Shown here piece after piece: positions 29,347-37,880 of a stretch of 64,000 nt of DNA. The notes beneath the pieces were generated by a model that ran no database searches, had not been told where the DNA came from, and saw nothing but the letters and a program-made list of their open reading frames with translations. The translations under genes were made by a program, and so were the position numbers. Each line of letters starts with the position of its first letter. Within the stretch, counting starts at the first letter, position 1. This DNA comes from UBA9715 sp003452695 (GTDB lineage: Bacteria > Actinomycetota > Coriobacteriia > Coriobacteriales > Eggerthellaceae): contig CAMOTA010000001.1 of NCBI GenBank assembly GCA_946625225.1, positions 1-64,000 on the forward strand. Reading direction: 5' to 3'.

Positions 29347-30463
29347 GGCGCCGCCCCTCTTCCAAATTCACGATGCGGGCGTCGCCTAGCACATCGTTGT
29401 CGAAAGGGGCAAGGTCGGTGGCCGTGATGAAGGTCTGCATATCCCCCTTCACGTTGGAGAGGAGCATTTCCCGACGCGACCCATCCAGTTCGCTGAGAAC
29501 ATCGTCCAGTAGAAGGACAGGGGCCGTTTGCAACATGCTCTTCACCATGTCCACCTCCGCCAATTTCCAAGCCAAGACAACGCTTCGCTGCTGGCCTTGG
29601 CTTGCATAGAGCGAGGCGTTCCTTCCCGCAACGAAAAAGGAGATGTCGTCGTTATGGGGCCCTATCAGGCATCGGCGGCGGGCACGCTCTTCCCCGGCTT
29701 TGTAGGCAAGGCTCTGTTCCATGAGAAGGCGGACTTCGTCGCGGCTGTATTCCCGAAGCTCATCCCGCTCTATCCCATCCATCCTCAGCCACGAAGGCAG
29801 GTACTGGGCGGCAAAGTCCTCGCCCGACTGAGACAGTTCGCCATATCTTTCCTGCACGAGAGGAACGAGCCTCTTGAACAGCGAATGACGATAGCAGAAC
29901 AACTGCGCGCCGCAGCGTACCAGGGTTTCGCCCACCGCTTCCACCAGATCTTGGGAAGCCTCCTCTTTCAGAAGCCGGTTCTTATAGCGCAGGGCCTTCT
30001 CGTAGTCGTTGCGGATTACGTGGTAGTTTGCGGAAAGCTGCATGCCCATGTCGTCTATGGCCTTGCGTTTCACGGATGCAGACTTCTTCACCAATTCCAA
30101 ATCGTCGGGGGTGAAGGAAACCGCGGGAAGAATGCCGCGCATGTCGCTGGAGGGTTTCGCCTTGCCGTTCAGCTCGTAGCGCTTCTTGCCCGGTTCCACG
30201 TAAAGCGTGCAGGTAAGGTCCCTGTTGCCGTCTTCCAGCCTGGTTTGAACGCGTGCTGCGGCGGCTCCTTCTCGAATGAGCTCCGAAAGCTGTTTGTGGC
30301 GCAACGCGGAAGTGGCGGTTATCAGGTTCACCGCTTCGAGCACGTTGGTCTTGCCGATGGCGTTGCGCCCGACGAGCACGGTTACCCTACCGATGTCTTC
30401 GAGGGCGAAGTGCTCGTAATTCCTGAAATCCAGAAGGTCGAGCGATCTGATATTCAAGCCCAT
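29339..30463 (-). CDS. recF: DNA repair/replication protein RecF
   Basis: A 374-residue SMC-like ATPase that helps load RecA at single-strand gaps. It shows Walker A GRNAIGKTN (33-41), the ABC signature SQGQQRSVVLAWKLAE and Walker B VLLLDDVLSELD. Length is typical. It lies 18 bp downstream of dnaN and overlaps dciA, forming dnaN-recF-dciA. Confidence 0.97.
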   Translation of the reverse strand: MGLNIRSLDLLDFRNYEHFALEDIGRVTVLVGRNAIGKTNVLEAVNLITATSALRHKQLSELIREGAAAARVQTRLEDGNRDLTCTLYVEPGKKRYELNGKAKPSSDMRGILPAVSFTPDDLELVKKSASVKRKAIDDMGMQLSANYHVIRNDYEKALRYKNRLLKEEASQDLVEAVGETLVRCGAQLFCYRHSLFKRLVPLVQERYGELSQSGEDFAAQYLPSWLRMDGIERDELREYSRDEVRLLMEQSLAYKAGEERARRRCLIGPHNDDISFFVAGRNASLYASQGQQRSVVLAWKLAEVDMVKSMLQTAPVLLLDDVLSELDGSRREMLLSNVKGDMQTFITATDLAPFDNDVLGDARIVNLEEGRRHA

Positions 30464-30481
30464 GGGCTTATCCCCGAACCG

Positions 30482-31573
30482 CTAGATGCGCACCGGCATG
30501 ACCAGGTACAGGTAGTTTTCCCCTTCGTCGCCCTTCATTATCCCGGGTTTCAACGGCCCCTGAATTTCCAGGAAAACGCGAGACGAATCCATGGCTGCAA
30601 GCCCTTCGTTCATATAGTGGCTGTTGAACCCTATTTCCACATCGGCGCCTTCCACGTCGGCACGGACGAGTTCCTGCGTGGATCCCGCATCCTGGCTAGT
30701 GGAAAGCTGAATGGACTGGCTTTCCGCGCTTATGCTTACACGGACTTGGGAACCCGAATGGTCCAGCAGCGATGCGCGCTTCACCGCAGAGGAAAGCGCG
30801 GCGCGGTCCACGATGCAGCGGGTTTCGTACGAAGAGGGGATAAGCTGCTTGTAATTGGGATAGCGCCCCTCTATTCGCCTGTTGATGAAAACCGTGCCCC
30901 CGTACGATACGATAATCTGGTTTTCCGCGAGGGACAGCGTTATATCCTCGCCGGTTTTGGGAAGAGAGGCCAGGTCGGACATGAAGGAACCGGCCACGAC
31001 CGCATTGAAGTCTTCCCGCTGCCCCTCCAACGGCAGCTGGGTCATGGCCAAGCGGTACGAATCGGTTGCCACGAGCTTCAAAGTGCCTTCCTCGACCGCT
31101 ATGTACACGCCGGTAAGAATAGCCCTGCTCTCGTCGCGCGACACGACGCGGCACACCTTGCGCGCCATGGTGGAAAAATCGTCGAAGGGAACGGAAACGC
31201 TCTGTTCGGGCAGGATTTCGGGAAAAGCGGGGAAATCGACCGGATTCAAGCATCTAATGGAAAACGAGGAGGATTCGCACGATACGATTGCAGATTCCTC
31301 GTCGGCTTCCACATGCACTGCGGCATCGGGGAGGTTCTTAACGATGTCGCTTATCAGCTTTCCAGGAAAGACCGCCTTCCCCTCTTCCTCGACAAGCGCC
31401 ATCACCGTGTATTGAATGGAAAGCTCCAGGTCCGTGGATTGAAAGGTTACCTCGTCTCCCTTCGCTTCTGCGTAAATGCCCGAAAGAACCGGCATGGTGG
31501 ATTTGTTGGTTATGCCTTTTTGCACGATTACCAGGGAATTTTGAAGCTCTGCTTGGTTGATGCTGAATTTCAT
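30482..31573 (-). CDS. dnaN: DNA polymerase III beta sliding clamp
   Basis: A 363-residue clamp with three repeated domains (starts near residues 1, 125 and 245; ends YLVMPVRI). The ATG at 31573 (MKFSINQ) has AGGAG 8 nt upstream; a further upstream ATG lacks one. It opens the minus-strand run dnaN-recF-dciA-gyrB-gyrA that leads away from the origin, with a TATAAT box 26 bp upstream of the start codon. Confidence 0.97.
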   Translation of the reverse strand: MKFSINQAELQNSLVIVQKGITNKSTMPVLSGIYAEAKGDEVTFQSTDLELSIQYTVMALVEEEGKAVFPGKLISDIVKNLPDAAVHVEADEESAIVSCESSSFSIRCLNPVDFPAFPEILPEQSVSVPFDDFSTMARKVCRVVSRDESRAILTGVYIAVEEGTLKLVATDSYRLAMTQLPLEGQREDFNAVVAGSFMSDLASLPKTGEDITLSLAENQIIVSYGGTVFINRRIEGRYPNYKQLIPSSYETRCIVDRAALSSAVKRASLLDHSGSQVRVSISAESQSIQLSTSQDAGSTQELVRADVEGADVEIGFNSHYMNEGLAAMDSSRVFLEIQGPLKPGIMKGDEGENYLYLVMPVRI

Positions 31574-32282
31574 CGGCAAATCTCCTCTCGTTTTCAACGA
31601 TTATAGCAGGCAAGCCATCCAAACGAACTATCCGCTTGCCCGGGCTTTTCCTCCACGGTTCGCACGGTTTCAGAGATGGCACGTCCCCGCGTTCCGCGGC
31701 CCAGCCGGATGCCTGAATTCACCCATTAGTGAATAACCCTGTTTTTATCGCAGGGAAACGGTTGAAAAAAGTGGAAAAGGTGGATAACTGCAGTTTTGCC
31801 TGATTTACTATGTGGAAAACTATTTTCACCGAACGCCGTCTCGGCGTTGTCAAGTCTTTTCTTTTAAGTCTTTCATCTGCGCATTTACATCCCAGATGAA
31901 AATATAATGGCCTCTGAACTGGTATTTTAGGTTTTTCATAAATCTAGAAAAAAGAGGAAATCTGCGTTTTCGCAGGCCATTTCAATTATAGGGATATTCA
32001 TCCATTTTCAAATGCCTGCGCTCATCTGGGCTTCGCTTTATCGTTCCTGATAGGCGAGTTATTAACATTTTTCAACATTTTTCCCGTGCATTCATTCACG
32101 TTCATTCGCAGTTTTCCACTTTTCTTGAACAAATTGGGGATAAGTCTGGAATACCGCTTGTCACAGCGTTTTCTTTTTCAGGTGAATTCTTTCCACCGAA
32201 TTCCATCATGCTTATAATTCACAGTTGTGTCCGATGAATCGGCCTCGTGGCAACCGGCAATGGAAACAGGGAATATCTGGCA
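31574..32282. other. dnaN upstream origin-type intergenic region
   Basis: About 700 bp without a gene between the divergent dnaN and the GHKL/wHTH gene. It holds DnaA-box-like 9-mers: a perfect TTTTCCACA (minus strand, 31811-31819) and one-mismatch copies at 31770-31778, 31779-31787 and 32112-32120. AT-rich stretches lie at 31900-32000 and 32060-32110, with a TTTCATCTG/CAGATGAAA inverted repeat at 31871-31901. Gene direction switches here. It is a good candidate for all or part of oriC. Confidence 0.65.
31600..31605 (-). promoter_or_regulatory. dnaN -10 box
   Basis: TATAAT on the minus strand, 26 bp upstream of the dnaN start codon. The matching -35 region (GTTCGT at 31623-31628, 17-bp spacing) is weak. 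Confidence 0.5.
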
Positions 32283-33074
32283 ATGCAGACTGACTTCGAT
32301 TATTCGCACGTAAGCACCACCGCGCGCGTGGCATGCTACGACGACTTGAAATCGGCGCCGCGCATTACGGAAATTCCCCCCGCGGACACTACGGAATACA
32401 TAGAGAAGCTGACCACCACGGTATACGAGCAAGCTCGGATGATGGGTGGAAAAATTCCCTACACGTTGGTTCGGGAAGTCTCGGAAAACTTCATCCACGC
32501 CCAGTTCAAGGAAATAGTGGTATCCATACTGGACGACGGGAACACCATTCGCTTTGCCGACCAGGGGCCGGGAATCGCCGAAAAGGAAAACGCCAAGAAA
32601 CCAGGGTTCTCGTCTGCGATAGAACCCATGAAACACTACATTCGCGGTGTTGGATCTGGGTTTCCCATCGTTAAGGATTACCTGGACGACCGCGATGGGT
32701 CCATCGTCATCGAAGACAACCTGAACACGGGCGCCGTCGTAACCATAACGCTCGAGCATAGCCCGTCCGCAGAACGCCCCTCGGCGCAAGCCAAGCGTTC
32801 CGATGGCCAGGCATCGAGCTCGCCAAGCCCTTCGCAGCGCATCCCCATTTCCTCGCTCTACCGGCTTTCCCCCCGGGAACGGCAGTTCCTGGATGCGCTT
32901 ATGCGCGAAGGCGAGCTGGGCGTTACGGAACTGAAGGAGATTACCGACACGCCGGGATCGACGACGTTCAATACGCTGAAGAAACTGGAAGAAGCCGGTC
33001 TGGTCGCGAAGAGCCCCTCCAAGAAGCGCATGTTAACGGACATCGGCTACGAAGTTGCGATGAGCGGCGACTAA
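32283..33074 (+). CDS. GHKL ATPase-like protein with C-terminal winged helix
   Basis: A 263-residue protein (ATG at 32283 with AGGGA about 10 nt upstream; a GTG at 32247 is less likely). The first 160 residues have a GHKL/HATPase fold pattern: N-box REVSENFIHAQF, G1 DDGNTIRFADQGPGI and G2 RGVGSGFPIVKDYL, as in anti-sigma or sensor kinases, but no phospho-acceptor His domain or TM helix is present. A Ser/Pro-rich linker leads to a winged-helix domain (LSPRERQFLDALMREGELGVTELKEI, then NTLKKLEEAGLV). It lies between the origin and dnaA, so a role in replication or dnaA control is conceivable. Function unknown. Confidence 0.8.
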   Translation: MQTDFDYSHVSTTARVACYDDLKSAPRITEIPPADTTEYIEKLTTTVYEQARMMGGKIPYTLVREVSENFIHAQFKEIVVSILDDGNTIRFADQGPGIAEKENAKKPGFSSAIEPMKHYIRGVGSGFPIVKDYLDDRDGSIVIEDNLNTGAVVTITLEHSPSAERPSAQAKRSDGQASSSPSPSQRIPISSLYRLSPRERQFLDALMREGELGVTELKEITDTPGSTTFNTLKKLEEAGLVAKSPSKKRMLTDIGYEVAMSGD

Positions 33075-33259
33075 CCGCGCAAGGGGAAACCGGCAACTAC
33101 GCAAGGACAGCTCACCACTTATAGAAGCCCCTTGGTGCTTACACTTACTAGCCGGTTTCCTTGTGGGCGCGGTTCCTGCGGGGGGCACTCAGAGGGACGG
33201 GAGCGTCCCCCAGGCACCCGGCCGGCGGCGGGGACAGGCGGGGCGGGAGGCTCTCGTGG
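33075..33259 (+). other. Hairpin-rich spacer before the dnaA promoter
   Basis: GGAAACCGGC (33085-33094) and GCCGGTTTCC (33151-33160) can pair, and GGGACG/CGTCCC forms a small hairpin near 33193-33208. These may end the upstream gene's transcript and separate it from dnaA. Confidence 0.4.
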
Positions 33260-33304
33260 TTTTCCACAGCCAAAGGGCATAGTTTTCCACAAGTGGTCTA
33301 TACT
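33260..33304 (+). promoter_or_regulatory. dnaA promoter region with two perfect DnaA boxes
   Basis: Two exact TTTTCCACA boxes lie at 33260-33268 and 33283-33291, in the same orientation and 23 bp apart. A TATACT -10 box follows at 33299-33304, about 33 bp before the dnaA start. The second box sits just upstream of the -10, where bound DnaA would block RNA polymerase, so autorepression is likely. Confidence 0.7.
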
Positions 33305-33336
33305 TGCAGCTTGCAAGCGTTAAAGCGAGGTGGACC

Positions 33337-34848
33337 ATGAACAGCGAACAGCTTAGAAACGAATGGAACGATGTCTGCAATCGCATAAAGCAGTACGATT
33401 CCATCAACGCTTCTCAGATGAACGCGTTTTTCTCCCGCTTGCAGCCCCAGGCCATGAGCGAAGACTTCATCATGCTCACGGCCGACAACGATTTCATCAA
33501 AACCTGGATAGAGATGCACTACAGCCGCTATATCCAGCAAGCGCTCTTCGATTTGCACGGAGTCGAGTTCACCGTTGCCATCGAAGTGGACTCCAACCAA
33601 CCGGTCCCCCTTTCTGGCCAAGAGCCGATGGAAAGGACGCCGGCGGAAGAGATGGCCGCGCCCGCGGATGGGACCATGCACGAGGACAGGGAAAAACCCC
33701 TGGAAATTGAAGATACGCGCCGGTCCGAACCGCCCATCGACGAAAAGGGTGAAGCTACGGGCGACGACCACCTAAGGAAGGCGTTGCTCTCGAGCGTATC
33801 CACCCTTACCTTCGAGAATTTCGTGATAGGCGCATCCAACAGAATGGCCTATTCCATGGCTGTCTCCGTTGCCGAGGAACCTGGCCGCAGCATGCTGAAC
33901 CCCCTCTTCATCTACGGCCGTTCAGGATTGGGGAAAACTCACCTCATGAGGGCCATACAGAACTACGTGAACGAGACAAGGCCCGAACTGAAAACCATCT
34001 ACGTGGATTCCGCCGATTTCCTGAGCGGCTACGTTGAATCGGTCGTGGCCCACGACAAGCAAAAATCCAGCTTCAAGAACTTCAAGAACCAGTATCAGGA
34101 AGCCGATATCCTTCTCATAGACGACATTCAGTACCTGCAGGGCAAAGAGCAGACGCTCGACATAGTGTTTCAGATATTCAACCGCTTGGTGGACGAGGGC
34201 AAGCAAGTCGTTCTCTCAGCCGACCGCGCGCCGAAGAACATCGTCATGGACGAGCGCTACCAGAGCAGGTTCAACAGCGGGGGAACGTTCGACATCCAGC
34301 CGCCCGAGGTGGAAACGAAGCTCGGCATTATAAAGAGCTTCGTAGAAGAATACCGCGAGACGAGCGAATACAAGAATTTCTCTCTTCCCGAACAGGTCGA
34401 ACGCTACATAGCGGAAAACTCGAGCTCCAATATACGCGAGCTGAAAAGCGCCGTGACCAAGATAATCTACTACATGAACTCCACCGATGCCGCGGGCATT
34501 TCCATAGACGACGTGGCGCGCCTGCTGGAGAACCATTTCTCCGGCGGGGCCATGAAGAAGCTATCCGTCCTGGACATCCAAAAACAGGTGGAATCCTACT
34601 ACGACGTGAGCCACACCGACTTAATCGGGCAGAAACGGGCGCGCAAGATCGTGTATGCCCGACAAATTGCAATCTACCTTTCCCGTCAGATGCTCGACCT
34701 TCCCTACAATTCCATAGCGAAGAACTTCGGCGGGCGAGACCATACGACGATAATGTATTCGGTTACCAACGTGGAAGAAAAGATGAAGGAGAACAGGGAG
34801 CTGCGCGAGGAAATTGAAAACATAAAGCGCCGCATCCGCGAGATGTAA
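33337..34848 (+). CDS. dnaA: Chromosomal replication initiator DnaA
   Basis: A 503-residue AAA+ initiator. The ATG at 33337 follows GCGAGGTGG; an upstream in-frame start would lack this site. Domain I spans about 1-80, a long acidic linker about 85-150, AAA+ about 155-380 with Walker A GRSGLGKT (194-201) and Walker B ILLIDDIQ, and domain IV the C-terminal 100 residues with the DnaA-box signature FGGRDHTTIMYSV. It points away from dnaN and toward rpmH, unlike the common dnaA-dnaN operon. DnaA boxes lie on both sides of the gene. Confidence 0.98.
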   Translation: MNSEQLRNEWNDVCNRIKQYDSINASQMNAFFSRLQPQAMSEDFIMLTADNDFIKTWIEMHYSRYIQQALFDLHGVEFTVAIEVDSNQPVPLSGQEPMERTPAEEMAAPADGTMHEDREKPLEIEDTRRSEPPIDEKGEATGDDHLRKALLSSVSTLTFENFVIGASNRMAYSMAVSVAEEPGRSMLNPLFIYGRSGLGKTHLMRAIQNYVNETRPELKTIYVDSADFLSGYVESVVAHDKQKSSFKNFKNQYQEADILLIDDIQYLQGKEQTLDIVFQIFNRLVDEGKQVVLSADRAPKNIVMDERYQSRFNSGGTFDIQPPEVETKLGIIKSFVEEYRETSEYKNFSLPEQVERYIAENSSSNIRELKSAVTKIIYYMNSTDAAGISIDDVARLLENHFSGGAMKKLSVLDIQKQVESYYDVSHTDLIGQKRARKIVYARQIAIYLSRQMLDLPYNSIAKNFGGRDHTTIMYSVTNVEEKMKENRELREEIENIKRRIREM

Positions 34849-35388
34849 TCCCCCTCCTTCAAGGGCACCAGCCCTCATCCGAACCGCTTGGACAAGGCGT
34901 GCTGCCCTTGCTTGTAGATTAATCTCTCTTGCATTTCTCGCTTTTGAAAATATTTATATATTGTTGTTGTAATAAGGACGGTAGAAAAGTGGAAAACGGA
35001 GAAATGCGCTGATTGAAGGGGAATTTTGGGAAAATTGTGATTGTTGAAAAACCGGCCTGTCTTCAACGGGGAATATTTGTGGAATAGTGGAATCCTCTGG
35101 AAAACGGTGGTTTTCAACCGCTCTTCAATCATTCGCTAACAGTTTTTCCACCACAAGGTATTGAGCGTTCCTATAATGATGCTTCCCTATGTTGATGAAA
35201 CGTAAAATGCCCGGCTCGCGCCTTCCGAACGATTCCGCCGGCCTCTCGAACCTTCCAGCGCGGCACTGCGGGGGCGAAGATGGGGTTTGTAGGGAGGTTT
35301 TGGAGGGTAAATTGGGATATTGACGAAGGTCAGACGCGTACTATAATCTAACGGTTGCTCAATTTTAACACTACGAAAGGTAACACTT
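34849..35388. other. dnaA-rpmH intergenic region, second origin-type region
   Basis: 540 bp without a gene. An AT-rich run at about 34943-34980 (TTTGAAAATATTTATATATT) could be an unwinding element. DnaA-box-like sites with one mismatch lie at 34988-34996 (minus), 35079-35087 (minus) and 35144-35152 (plus, TTTTCCACC). With the boxes upstream of dnaA this suggests a multipartite origin flanking dnaA. The rpmH promoter is at the 3' end. Confidence 0.6.
35320..35347 (+). promoter_or_regulatory. rpmH promoter
   Basis: TTGACG (35320-35325) and TATAAT (35342-35347) with 16-bp spacing, 41 bp before the rpmH ATG. This is the best sigma-70-type promoter in the window and should drive rpmH-rnpA-yidD-yidC-jag. 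Confidence 0.8.
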
Positions 35389-35523
35389 ATGAAGCGCACA
35401 TACCAACCTAATAAACGCAAGCGCGCCAAGACCCATGGCTTCCGTGCCCGCATGGCAACCAAGGGCGGCCGTGCAGTGTTGGCCCGCCGTCGTGCCAAGG
35501 GCCGCAAGCGCCTTACCGTCTAG
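35389..35523 (+). CDS. rpmH: Ribosomal protein L34
   Basis: A 44-residue very basic protein, MKRTYQPNKRKRAKTHGFRA at its start and RRRAKGRKRLTV at its end, matching bL34 over its whole length. The site AAAGG lies about 9 nt before the ATG. It is the first gene of the rpmH-rnpA-yidD-yidC-jag cluster and ends 3 bp before the rnpA GTG. Confidence 0.98.
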   Translation: MKRTYQPNKRKRAKTHGFRARMATKGGRAVLARRRAKGRKRLTV

Positions 35524-35526
35524 CCC

Positions 35527-35862
35527 GTGAAGACCATCCGGTCCAGTTCGGAAATCTCAGAGCTTTTCGATCGCGGACGGCGCGTTCATACGCCTCATTT
35601 GAATTTGATAATTCTACGGCATGAGAAGCAACACGACCATGACGGTCGTGTTGCTTTTATAGCAGGGAAAAAGCTTGGCAATGCCGTTTGGAGAAATCGG
35701 GCAAAGCGCCGCATGCGCGCATTGTGCCGCGATGTGGGCGGGCCGTTCGACGGCTTCGATGTTGCTTTCATTGCACGGCGGGACATGGATTCTGCTCCTT
35801 GGAAAGACATTCGCTCGGATCTTGCAAATGCATTGAGGAAAGCTGGTGTGGGCCGTGGATAA
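35527..35862 (+). CDS. rnpA: Ribonuclease P protein component
   Basis: A 111-residue basic protein starting at GTG (35527). It carries the RnpA motif NAVWRNRAKRRMRALCR, which binds the RNase P RNA, and an FDVAFIARRDM segment. It supports 5' maturation of tRNAs. It is directly downstream of rpmH and overlaps yidD by 17 nt. Confidence 0.95.
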   Translation: MKTIRSSSEISELFDRGRRVHTPHLNLIILRHEKQHDHDGRVAFIAGKKLGNAVWRNRAKRRMRALCRDVGGPFDGFDVAFIARRDMDSAPWKDIRSDLANALRKAGVGRG

Positions 35863-36142
35863 CGTGCGCAGCGAAGTTCGCCACGAATTCAACGACGGGG
35901 CGGAATCTGCTCCCCGTCGCGTGAAGAGCATAGCCTGCAAGATGGCCGTTCTTGTTATCAGGTTCTATCAGTTTGCCCTATCCCCCCATCTTGCGGGATG
36001 TTGCCGGTTCGAGCCGACGTGCTCGTCGTATGGTTTGCAGGCGTTTCAGAAATACGGATTCTTCAAAGCGTTGAAGCTGACGCTCTCTCGTCTCTCTCGT
36101 TGTCGTCCGGGGGGCCCTTACGGTTACGATCCCCTTCCGTAG
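35846..36142 (+). CDS. yidD: Membrane protein insertion efficiency factor YidD
   Basis: A 98-residue protein of the YidD/DUF37 family: IRFYQFALSPHLAGCCRFEPTCSSYGLQA with its conserved Cys set, then SRCRPGGPYGYDPLP. The N-terminus is about 25 residues longer than usual; a GTG at 35855 is an alternative start. It assists insertion of membrane proteins with YidC, the next gene. Confidence 0.93.
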   Translation: MWAVDNVRSEVRHEFNDGAESAPRRVKSIACKMAVLVIRFYQFALSPHLAGCCRFEPTCSSYGLQAFQKYGFFKALKLTLSRLSRCRPGGPYGYDPLP

Positions 36143-36180
36143 GGAAGCGCGCCCCTTTGGTATAGAGGAAGGAAAGGTGT

Positions 36181-36987
36181 ATGTCGGAAATTACGGAAGT
36201 AAACGGAATTTGGGAGGCTATACTCTGGGGAATAGCCTGGGTGGTGGAGAAATTCTTCTACCTTGCCCAGGACTGGGGTCTGGCAATCATCCTGTTCACC
36301 ATCGTGTTCAGGTTGCTGATGATGCCCCTTATGCTCAGCCAGAGCAAATCGAGTTTCCAAATGCAGAAAGTACAGCCCCTGATAAAGGAGATCCAGACGA
36401 AGTGGGCAAACGACCCCGTCAGGATGCAGGAGGAAACGCAGAAGCTGTATGCCGAGACCAAGTTCAATCCCTTGGCAAGCTGCGTCCCCATGCTCATCCA
36501 GATGCCCATCTTCATCGCCCTGTTCCAGGTGCTCAGAAACATCCAGACCTATTTGCCCAAGTATGATGGCACGTTCACTTTCTACAACATAGTGCCCAGC
36601 CTGACGGCCACGCCCGCCGAAATGCTTGAAAAGGGAGTTGGCCCGTTCATTCCCTACGCCGTGCTCATAATCATCTTCGTCGGCGCAACGTTTCTTCCCA
36701 TGTTGCTGCAGCAGCGCACCAATTCAGACCAGCAGCAGAAGAACCAGATGTACCTGATGTCCATTATCATGGGCGTCATGATGCTGTTCGTCAGCTGGAG
36801 CTCCCCCGCCGGCGTTCTGCTGTTCTGGGGCGTGTCGGGCATAATAGCCGTGGCCACCCAGCAGATTTACATGCGCCACCTGAGGAAACAGGATGCCGAA
36901 GCGCAGGAGGCCATCATAGAAGTAGCTCCCGTGAAGGTGGAAGTGGAGCGCAAGGTGAAGAAGAAGCGGCCCACCAAGAAGCGCTAG
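36181..36987 (+). CDS. yidC: Membrane protein insertase YidC/Oxa1
   Basis: A 268-residue Gram-positive-type YidC without the large periplasmic domain. Helices are visible at about 28-50 (LAIILFTIVFRLLMMPL with the conserved groove Arg), 100-117, 155-176, 190-206 and 208-226. The cytoplasmic C-terminal tail is Lys-rich (VERKVKKKRPTKKR), typical for ribosome contact. AGGAAAGG precedes the start. No lipobox is seen at the N-terminus. Confidence 0.96.
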   Translation: MSEITEVNGIWEAILWGIAWVVEKFFYLAQDWGLAIILFTIVFRLLMMPLMLSQSKSSFQMQKVQPLIKEIQTKWANDPVRMQEETQKLYAETKFNPLASCVPMLIQMPIFIALFQVLRNIQTYLPKYDGTFTFYNIVPSLTATPAEMLEKGVGPFIPYAVLIIIFVGATFLPMLLQQRTNSDQQQKNQMYLMSIIMGVMMLFVSWSSPAGVLLFWGVSGIIAVATQQIYMRHLRKQDAEAQEAIIEVAPVKVEVERKVKKKRPTKKR

Positions 36988-37062
36988 CACGTTTAACGGA
37001 GGAAGAGGCAACAACCGATCGGTGCATGAAAAAATGCGCCAACGTGAAGTAAGGAGCGTTCC

Positions 37063-37647
37063 ATGAACGAGGAAATGGAAGAGATGGAAACTGGCCAGAT
37101 AGAGGAAGAGGAAATGGTCGAAGAGCTGGAAGCGGACGAAGGGGAAGAGGCGGCCGACGACGGCAAGCTGCACCTGACCGACGAGCAGCTCGACGAAATA
37201 GCGGATACCGCCATCGCCGCCCTTCGGGACGTGTTGAAGTATTTCAACGTGGGAGAGGTGACCATCGACGAATACGAAGGCGACGAAGGCGAGCTTATCC
37301 TGGATATTACCGGTGACGACCTGGCGGTGCTTATCGGGCGTCATGGCAAGACCCTCGAGGCGCTTCAATTCCTGATCTCGGCCATTACGGTACGCAAGAT
37401 CGGGTATCGTTTCCCGGTGATCATCGACGTGGAAAGCTACAAGAACCGTCAGAGGCAGAAGCTGGAATCGCTGGCACGCTCATCTGCGAGCAAGGCCGCA
37501 TCTCGGGGGCACAGCGTGAAACTCAGGCCCATGACGCCCTACGAGCGCCGGATAATCCATGTGGCCCTCCGGGACGATCCGCGTGTGAACACGGCATCCG
37601 AAGGAGAGGGCACCGGGAGGCACGTGGTTATCGTTCCAGTGAAGTAA
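37063..37647 (+). CDS. khpB: KH/R3H RNA-binding protein Jag (KhpB)
   Basis: A 194-residue RNA-binding protein. A very acidic N-terminus (about residues 1-35, runs of Glu/Asp) replaces the usual Jag_N domain. A KH domain (about 95-135) carries IGRHGKTLEAL, equivalent to the GxxG loop, and an R3H domain ends the protein (MTPYERRIIHVALRDDPRVNT). KhpB affects small-RNA networks and cell elongation in Firmicutes. It follows yidC as in most Gram-positive genomes and is closed by a strong terminator. Confidence 0.93.
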   Translation: MNEEMEEMETGQIEEEEMVEELEADEGEEAADDGKLHLTDEQLDEIADTAIAALRDVLKYFNVGEVTIDEYEGDEGELILDITGDDLAVLIGRHGKTLEALQFLISAITVRKIGYRFPVIIDVESYKNRQRQKLESLARSSASKAASRGHSVKLRPMTPYERRIIHVALRDDPRVNTASEGEGTGRHVVIVPVK

Positions 37648-37656
37648 ACGCAAGAC

Positions 37657-37680
37657 AAAGGGCCCTTCGCAGGGCCCTTT
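37657..37680 (+). terminator. Terminator of the rpmH-jag operon
   Basis: AAAGGGCCCT-TCGC-AGGGCCCTTT: a 10-bp perfect stem with a tetraloop, 9 bp after the jag stop. The A-rich left arm makes it bidirectional in form. Confidence 0.85.
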
Positions 37681-37697
37681 CAATTGATGAAACCAGA

Positions 37698-37854
37698 TGT
37701 CACCCTGCGGCTTCGGGCGCCGGCGCGCGGGGCACGGAGAGGGGATTCGGTCTTGTCCTCGGCTAACTTTAGAATTCTTAAAGTATGTGCCTGCGGAATC
37801 GCCCTCACCCCTCTCCGTGCCCCGCGCGCCGGCGCCCGAAGCCGCAGGGTGACA
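37698..37854. repeat. 47-bp perfect inverted repeat between jag and rsmG
   Basis: Arms 37698-37744 and 37808-37854 (beginning TGTCACCCTGCGGCTTCGGG) are perfect reverse complements around a 63-nt AT-richer centre. It is much longer than needed for termination and lies just upstream of rsmG. It may be a mobile palindromic element or a cruciform-forming site. Confidence 0.85.
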
Positions 37855-37880
37855 AACCCGACGATCATTCGAGGACTTGC

